From positions 1 through 18,481 of the forward strand of contig CACZRW010000044.1 of assembly GCA_902783675.1 (NCBI GenBank): a DNA stretch of 18,481 nt, given 5' to 3'. Of the stretch, positions 14,057 to 18,481 are shown one piece after another. Each line of letters opens with the position of its first letter. Position 1 is the first letter of the stretch. The stretch comes from an uncultured Pseudomonadota bacterium (GTDB lineage: Bacteria; Pseudomonadota; Alphaproteobacteria; CACZRW01). The position numbers were made by a program, and so were the translations under genes. The notes under the pieces were generated by a model that saw only the letters and a list, made by a program, of their open reading frames with translations, had not been told where the DNA came from and did not search any database.

Positions 14057-14098
14057 CCTTAACCCTTAACCCTTAACCCTTAAACTTTAACCCTTAAC
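14057..14098. repeat. Heptamer tandem array (CCTTAAC)n between pilQ and pilR
   Basis: Six contiguous 7-bp units are present: CCTTAAC three times, CCTTAAA, CTTTAAC and CCTTAAC. The array begins just after the pilQ stop (minus strand) and ends before the pilR ribosome-binding site. Confidence 0.85.
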
Positions 14099-14103
14099 CC
14101 CGC

Positions 14104-16053
14104 CTAATACACGGCCTTTTCGTCCAAAAGTCCGCACCATCTTTCTATTTCTTCAACATCAATATCACCGATGAGCATTTTTTCCAAAGCATTTTCTTTT
14201 AGCGTGCGTCCGCCGAGTTCGGTAGTCCAGTAATCCGTGGCTTTTTTGGTTTCGTTGTTAATCAGAAGCTCCAAGAGTTTGGCGTCGGGGATAACCATTT
14301 CACCCACTGCCGTTCTGCCTTTCACCCCTTTGTGGTTACAGAAGGAACAGCCCGGACCGCGTAAGAAGGCTTGCGACAAGCCGAACTCGTCAAACGCCTT
14401 GTAAAGACGCTTTACTGCGGGGTGATTAGGTTGCTCTATCGCCGGAATACGGCAGTAAGGGCAAAGCTTACGGAACAATCTTTGCGCCACCATACCTTTG
14501 ATGATGCCGGGGTCTTGCAGTTTAAAAGGCTCCATTCCCATATCGCGAAGACGCATTAAAACCGCAGGCGCCGAGTTGGCGTGAAGCGTCGTCCACACGG
14601 CGTGACCGGAAAGCGCGCCTTTAAACGCCAGCTGCGCCGCCGCCAGCGTTCGGATTTCGCCTATCATCAGCACATCGGGGTCGGAACGCAGGGTAGCTGC
14701 CAAGGCCTTGGTGAACTCGATATCTTTTTCCGCATCGGTAGGAGCGTTGGTAACGGGCATTTGCCGCGCGCCCGGAATGGGATATTCGGGAGGATCTTCC
14801 ACCGTTAAAAGGTTCGACTCGTAGTTTCTTTCTTCCAAGAGCCTTATCATATTGCGCTGCAAGGTCGTAGACTTGCCCGAGCCCGTAGGTCCGGAAATAA
14901 TAATCATACCCGTAGGCACCGAGCGCAAACGGAAGAAAATCTCTTCATCGCGCTCGCTGTAACCGAGAGCGGCAAGGGAATTCGCCTCGGACCCTTCGTC
15001 CGAATACAAAAGCCGCATAACCAAATAGCGACTGCCGAACGCGATAGGGTTAAATTGCAAACGAATACCCAGCACATTTTTGGGAAGGAGCAATTTGCCC
15101 TTTGACCCGCGCAGGGGAGTAGTGCCGAGCTTCTGCGCCGCTTGATGCTCGCTTTGCGCATAGTTAGCATCGGAAATATCTGCCGAGGAGAACGCCGCTC
15201 TCACAAACGACTCGCCCCAGTCTTTAGAGTATTCAATCTCGGTTTGCATTAAGCCGTTAAGGCGGAACATGACCGTAGTTTTGTCGGCGACGACCACATG
15301 CACATCAGACACTCTGATTGCGGCAGCGCGAGCGATAATCGTGACGAAGTCCTTTTGCATTTGCAACTGGTCGTCGCTGTCCGCCGAACCGATGGAATAA
15401 GAAGTATTAAGCGCTTTTTCATAAATGGCGGTAATGAGCTCTTGCGGGATATACTCGGGCTTTCCCACCTGCAAGCGCCGCTTGCGAGCCAGCACCTCAA
15501 AGCTCAACACGCGCCCGTCGAACTTATGCGCTTCGGAAACCAAAAACCGCCCGTTGGAGAAAAGCGCAAGCAAAGAGCGCTGGTCCTCTTTTATGGGGAA
15601 AGAGCCGTTCGGAGCCGTGACGCAAGTCACTCCTTCAACGAACAAACTGCGCATAAGCGCATCAACTTTTGCCGCGGATATCTGCCCACCGCTTGCCGGA
15701 GCTGCCCCGGCTGTCGCCGCACCCGCACCGCCGGGCGCAGGAGTAACGGGAGCCGCCGAAGCCGCAGGAGTAACGGCGGGGGTAACTGGAGAGGCAGGAG
15801 TAACTGGAGAGGCAGGAGTAACCGGCGCCGTGCCGCTTTTTTGCGCACCCGTCCCCGCACCTGCGCCTGCACCGACCTTTGCACTTTCCGCACCGACCTT
15901 TGCGCCGGAGCTCGCACCGTCTCCCGCACTTTGCGGAGTTCTTATGACATCAGGCTTAACGGCTTTTTGAGAGGAAACAGGCGCAACCGCGACATCTGAT
16001 GATTTGTTTTTATCATCAGCCTCGGACTGATTTTTGACCTCTTTCGCACTCAT
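14104..16053 (-). CDS. pilQ: Type IVb pilus assembly ATPase PilQ (GspE/PilB family)
   Basis: This hexameric secretion ATPase powers pilus assembly from the cytoplasmic face. Residues 1-125 are a disordered Ala/Pro/Gly/Thr-rich arm with VTPASP repeats, which is unusual. The ATPase follows: Walker A GPTGSGKST (388-396), ExxDPPEYPIPGA (Asp box region), Walker B-type VLMIGEIRT (GEIRT 465-469), and the His box GHAVWTTLHANSA. A C-terminal tetracysteine zinc site (C531, C534, C569, C572) is typical of assembly ATPases rather than PilT retraction ATPases. The usual GE(I/M)RD aspartate is threonine here. GGAAG lies 9 nt before the ATG. It is downstream of pilP, with a possible attenuator between. The name follows the R64 scheme; this PilQ is not the type IVa secretin. 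Confidence 0.94.
   Translation of the reverse strand: MSAKEVKNQSEADDKNKSSDVAVAPVSSQKAVKPDVIRTPQSAGDGASSGAKVGAESAKVGAGAGAGTGAQKSGTAPVTPASPVTPASPVTPAVTPAASAAPVTPAPGGAGAATAGAAPASGGQISAAKVDALMRSLFVEGVTCVTAPNGSFPIKEDQRSLLALFSNGRFLVSEAHKFDGRVLSFEVLARKRRLQVGKPEYIPQELITAIYEKALNTSYSIGSADSDDQLQMQKDFVTIIARAAAIRVSDVHVVVADKTTVMFRLNGLMQTEIEYSKDWGESFVRAAFSSADISDANYAQSEHQAAQKLGTTPLRGSKGKLLLPKNVLGIRLQFNPIAFGSRYLVMRLLYSDEGSEANSLAALGYSERDEEIFFRLRSVPTGMIIISGPTGSGKSTTLQRNMIRLLEERNYESNLLTVEDPPEYPIPGARQMPVTNAPTDAEKDIEFTKALAATLRSDPDVLMIGEIRTLAAAQLAFKGALSGHAVWTTLHANSAPAVLMRLRDMGMEPFKLQDPGIIKGMVAQRLFRKLCPYCRIPAIEQPNHPAVKRLYKAFDEFGLSQAFLRGPGCSFCNHKGVKGRTAVGEMVIPDAKLLELLINNETKKATDYWTTELGGRTLKENALEKMLIGDIDVEEIERWCGLLDEKAVY
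15782..15817. repeat. 18-bp tandem repeat inside pilQ
   Basis: GTAACTGGAGAGGCAGGA is present twice, with diverged copies on both sides. It is in frame and encodes the VTPASP units of the disordered N-terminal arm. Confidence 0.8.
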
Positions 16054-16078
16054 TCATACACACTTCCACGACACTTTT

Positions 16079-16099
16079 AAAAAGCTTTGTTAGCAAAGC
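16079..16099 (-). terminator. Weak terminator or attenuator between pilP and pilQ
   Basis: On the minus strand GCTTTG (16099-16094) pairs with CAAAGC (16089-16084) around a 4-nt loop and is followed by TTTTT. The 6-bp stem is short, so partial read-through into pilQ is expected. Confidence 0.4.
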
Positions 16100-16122
16100 G
16101 CAACACTCACCACACTCGGCAC

Positions 16123-17010
16123 CTAGGGCATAATTCCGGGGCCGGAGCTTCTGACCGAACCGCCCGAGCGAGGAAGCGCTGCCCCTCTGGTTCCCGTGCT
16201 TTCCGTAAAGAGCAGGAATTCGGACTCTTTGCCTCTGGTTACTTCAACCGAAGTAGTGGTTATTTTGGAAACTTTGTATCCGTTTTTCAAAGGATGCCCG
16301 ACGGTAACATTGAAGCTGCCTCTGTCCGATTGCAAGACCGCGGCAAGCTCGCCGTTAATACCTTTTACTTCGTTGACCGTGTATAAGGTGGTTATCTCTT
16401 GCTCTTCAATATTGGGCTTCTTGATGCTTGCGCCAAGCCTTTCCTCTTCTCTTTTCCGTGCAAGCTCCTCTTGCTCCATTTCCCACTTTACGCGGTCACG
16501 AGAGATTTGCTCGCGTCTTTCCATTTCGTCCATTTGATTTTTGCGAAGATCCGCCTTTGCCTTTTCAATATCGGAAAGGAGCCTTTCCCTCTTTGCTTTC
16601 AAGGTTAAAAGGGCCGTTTCGCGCTCAATCGCCGCCATTTCTTTGAAGATGTCATCATCAACTCCGCCCAGTATCTGCTCGGAAGGCATGGCAGCATCTT
16701 TGCCGCCGATTGCCGCAGGTTGTGCCGTGCCGAAAATGTCCAGCTCGTCAAAGGATACCGTCGCCGTTTCGGGCGCAGGGACCGCAGGAGCCGCATTCGC
16801 CGCCGCCGCTGCATCTGACGCCGGATCTGTCATGGCAGGGGCCGCTCCACCGAGCGTCGCATCCGGCACTATATCTGCCGGTATAACCGCGTCAAAAGCC
16901 GCCGGCTGAGGCATTCCCGATACACCCGCATCTTGAGCGTAAACTACACTTGCTCCGCAAGTCAAAACCAGCGTCGCAAAAACTATTTTTGCTTCAATTT
17001 TTCTTACCAT
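16123..17010 (-). CDS. pilP: Type IVb pilus biogenesis protein PilP
   Basis: This 295-residue exported protein has a basic start, a hydrophobic stretch (about 9-22) and a likely cleavage after VYA (25). An Ala/Pro-rich linker follows (about 30-110), then a highly charged coiled coil (about 121-192) and a compact C-terminal region (205-275) with a GHPLKNGYKVSKI-type segment like the beta domain of PilP/GspC proteins. In type IVb pili PilP is a periplasmic partner of PilO and the secretin. An ATG at 17025 is in frame, but GAGGGA lies 7 nt before the ATG at 17010, so I chose the latter. The gene overlaps the end of pilO by 17 bp, which implies translational coupling. The last ~20 residues are Gly/Ser/Arg-rich. 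Confidence 0.85.
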   Translation of the reverse strand: MVRKIEAKIVFATLVLTCGASVVYAQDAGVSGMPQPAAFDAVIPADIVPDATLGGAAPAMTDPASDAAAAANAAPAVPAPETATVSFDELDIFGTAQPAAIGGKDAAMPSEQILGGVDDDIFKEMAAIERETALLTLKAKRERLLSDIEKAKADLRKNQMDEMERREQISRDRVKWEMEQEELARKREEERLGASIKKPNIEEQEITTLYTVNEVKGINGELAAVLQSDRGSFNVTVGHPLKNGYKVSKITTTSVEVTRGKESEFLLFTESTGTRGAALPRSGGSVRSSGPGIMP

Positions 17011-18481
17011 AGATACGTCCCTCATATTTCCAATTGTTACTAGCGGTATTATAAACCAAACCTGTCAGTTCCAAAGCGCCGAACTTGTCAAAAAAGTGAT
17101 TCCACTCCGACACGGGCAACGCTGACGAAAATCCGAAATTAACATAAGAAAAGCCTTCCGCGCCATCACCGAGAGCGGCCTTCGCCTCGGGTTTTAACTC
17201 GGTCACGCTAAGTTGCACCGGTATGTTCACGGCTTGGAAAATATCCGTAAGGTCGTCGGTTATCTCTTGCGTTGTCAAAGTAGGCGCCGACGCCGCTTTT
17301 CTTAAGTTGTTAAACTGTATAGTTCCGGTTGCCGAGCGTCCGCCCGCCGCGACCGTATAGTGCAAGCCGTCAATGTTATACCGCTTCATTCCGGTCATAA
17401 AGTTGCCGACTCTGCCCCATTGCATGGTCCAGCCGGTGGAAAGTCCGGTGAGCTGGCACTTGACATCGCCCATCACCCACCCCGGCACCGTAGCCGCCAC
17501 CAAAAGCGCGGTTGAATCCGAGCACGCCTTTATAAACTCGCTGGGGACAACCAAGTCCTCCCACGGCATAGGCACTTTAACTTCCTTAGGCGCCTCCACC
17601 ACGGGCTTTACCACCGGAGGCGGAGCTATAACTTCTCTTATGACTTCCGAGCTTCCGAACATATAGGATAAAAGCGAGAAAGCGCCCCAGCCGATTAAGA
17701 CCACCGCGGCAACCAGTATTGATACCGTCTTAATGCTGAGCTCTTTTTTAAGCTTCAAAAGCTTTACTTTGGGAGCCTTGGCAAACACTTCATCAAGGCT
17801 TCTTTCCTCGGTGCCGTCAATCTGCCACGAAGCGGGAGCAACACGCCGACCCCAATCAGGCACCGCCATCATTGATACAAAGTTGCGCTTGGCATCGTCC
17901 TCGTTAAGGTAAAGCATATCCTCTTCGGACAAAATCAAGTCGTTACGCACGGCAATAAACCACCAGCCCTCGGGGACTTTAAACACCGACACCGAAGAAG
18001 GAACATCGGAGAAAGCCTCAACCAAAGAAAGCGCCGCAACCGGCATTCCCGCGCGATGTCCTTCCGAGGAAATGCCAAGGCCGTATTGCGGCATTCCCGA
18101 AGGACGAATTACATATAAGTCCGCATTGTCCAAGACATTTTCGGCTGTTTCGCGCACTTCCGGCAAAGGATTGTCGGGGTTTTGCAAAGGCTGCCAGAAA
18201 ATGCTGGTCGCATACACCGTCCCGTTAACGGTAATCGTAGCGCCCCAAGGATCTTCCTCTTCACCCTCTGCCGCCACTTTCTCGGGCGCGGGATAATTCG
18301 GACCGGAATCCTCGCTTTCCAAAGGAGGATTGGCACTGGGCGCCGTGATATCAACGGGCATTTGTGCCGCCATAGGATCATTGACTTGAGCTTGCTGAGC
18401 AGTGGCATCAGCCTGCGGAGCATTCCCGCCGAACAAGGCAGAAGGCTCATCGGAGAAAGAAACCTCGGCAGGAGCGGGAGC
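16994..18481 (-). CDS. pilO: Type IVb pilus protein PilO (PilO2 family), 5' end beyond the window
   Basis: The frame is open to the last base of the window; a TTG at 18436 could start it, but 15 more sense codons precede it, so it is most likely cut by the edge. The N-terminal part is Ala/Pro/Gln-rich, then a globular cytoplasmic domain with features of the PilO2/PAP_PilO family: QYGLGISSEGHRAGMPVAAL, then PEGWWFIAVRNDLILSEEDML. A single transmembrane helix is encoded at about 17656-17730 (VSILVAAVVLIGWGAFSLLSY), followed by a periplasmic region with two cysteines around CSDSTALLVAATVPGW and DVKCQL. PilO is a bitopic inner membrane protein that links the secretin and the platform. It overlaps pilP. 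A secretin gene (pilN) would be expected further upstream. Confidence 0.85.
   Translation of the reverse strand, partial: APAPAEVSFSDEPSALFGGNAPQADATAQQAQVNDPMAAQMPVDITAPSANPPLESEDSGPNYPAPEKVAAEGEEEDPWGATITVNGTVYATSIFWQPLQNPDNPLPEVRETAENVLDNADLYVIRPSGMPQYGLGISSEGHRAGMPVAALSLVEAFSDVPSSVSVFKVPEGWWFIAVRNDLILSEEDMLYLNEDDAKRNFVSMMAVPDWGRRVAPASWQIDGTEERSLDEVFAKAPKVKLLKLKKELSIKTVSILVAAVVLIGWGAFSLLSYMFGSSEVIREVIAPPPVVKPVVEAPKEVKVPMPWEDLVVPSEFIKACSDSTALLVAATVPGWVMGDVKCQLTGLSTGWTMQWGRVGNFMTGMKRYNIDGLHYTVAAGGRSATGTIQFNNLRKAASAPTLTTQEITDDLTDIFQAVNIPVQLSVTELKPEAKAALGDGAEGFSYVNFGFSSALPVSEWNHFFDKFGALELTGLVYNTASNNWKYEGRIYGKKN

Noticed and set aside
14057..14098. Telomere-like repeats suggesting eukaryotic DNA or a chromosome end
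   Set aside because: The unit resembles plant telomere heptamers only loosely, is just six units long, and lies between two bacterial pilus genes.
15425..15970. Long plus-strand frames opposite the 5' part of pilQ
   Set aside because: They mirror the Ala/Pro-rich codons of the pilQ arm and show no family features or ribosome-binding site.
1..18481. CRISPR arrays, tRNA or rRNA genes, insertion sequences
   Set aside because: No regularly spaced direct repeats, cloverleaf sequences, rRNA segments or transposase-like proteins were seen on either strand.

Overview
The window looks like a stretch of bacterial chromosome of roughly balanced GC content. It carries housekeeping genes on the left (1-10227) and a type IVb pilus locus on the right (10244-18481). 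The organism is probably an uncultured alphaproteobacterium. The reasons are a Gram-negative cell plan (FadL-type outer membrane porin, TspO, pilus), priA next to xerC (an arrangement I recall from alphaproteobacteria), and short pilins beginning with a GRSMIEMLGVLAI-type segment, which I associate with gut metagenome alphaproteobacteria. This placement is inference from memory.

Left part: a FadL/OmpP1-family porin, a TspO/MBR membrane protein and cysS lie on the minus strand. cysS is divergent from a long-form leuS, and both have readable sigma70-type promoters in the 151 bp between them. A small YqaE/Pmp3-like membrane protein, an OsmC-family peroxidase and priA follow on the minus strand. 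priA is divergent from xerC across only about 42 bp.

Right part: on the minus strand, reading from the right edge, the order is pilO (cut by the edge) - pilP - pilQ (ATPase) - pilR (GspF-like membrane platform) - terminator - pilS1 - pilS2 - terminator - pilS3 - pilS4. The order O-P-Q-R-S is that of the R64/IncI1 conjugative thin pilus. Here it sits beside housekeeping genes, and the single pilS is expanded to four tandem, diverged pilins. Terminators and promoters divide the locus into three likely units: the O-P-Q-R machine, a pilS1-pilS2 pair with identical N-terminal 44 residues, and a pilS3-pilS4 pair with an extra cysteine pair. The pilS3 promoter has an extended -10 box abutting a perfect palindrome. 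All four pilins would have Arg at mature position +1, which is unusual.

The expected partners (secretin PilN, lytic transglycosylase PilT, prepilin peptidase PilU, tip adhesin PilV) are not in the window; PilN is expected just beyond the right edge. Other signals worth a second look are heptanucleotide CCTTAAC-like arrays between pilus genes, an 11-bp inverted repeat over the porin promoter, and a LeuRS with KMGKR in place of KMSKS.
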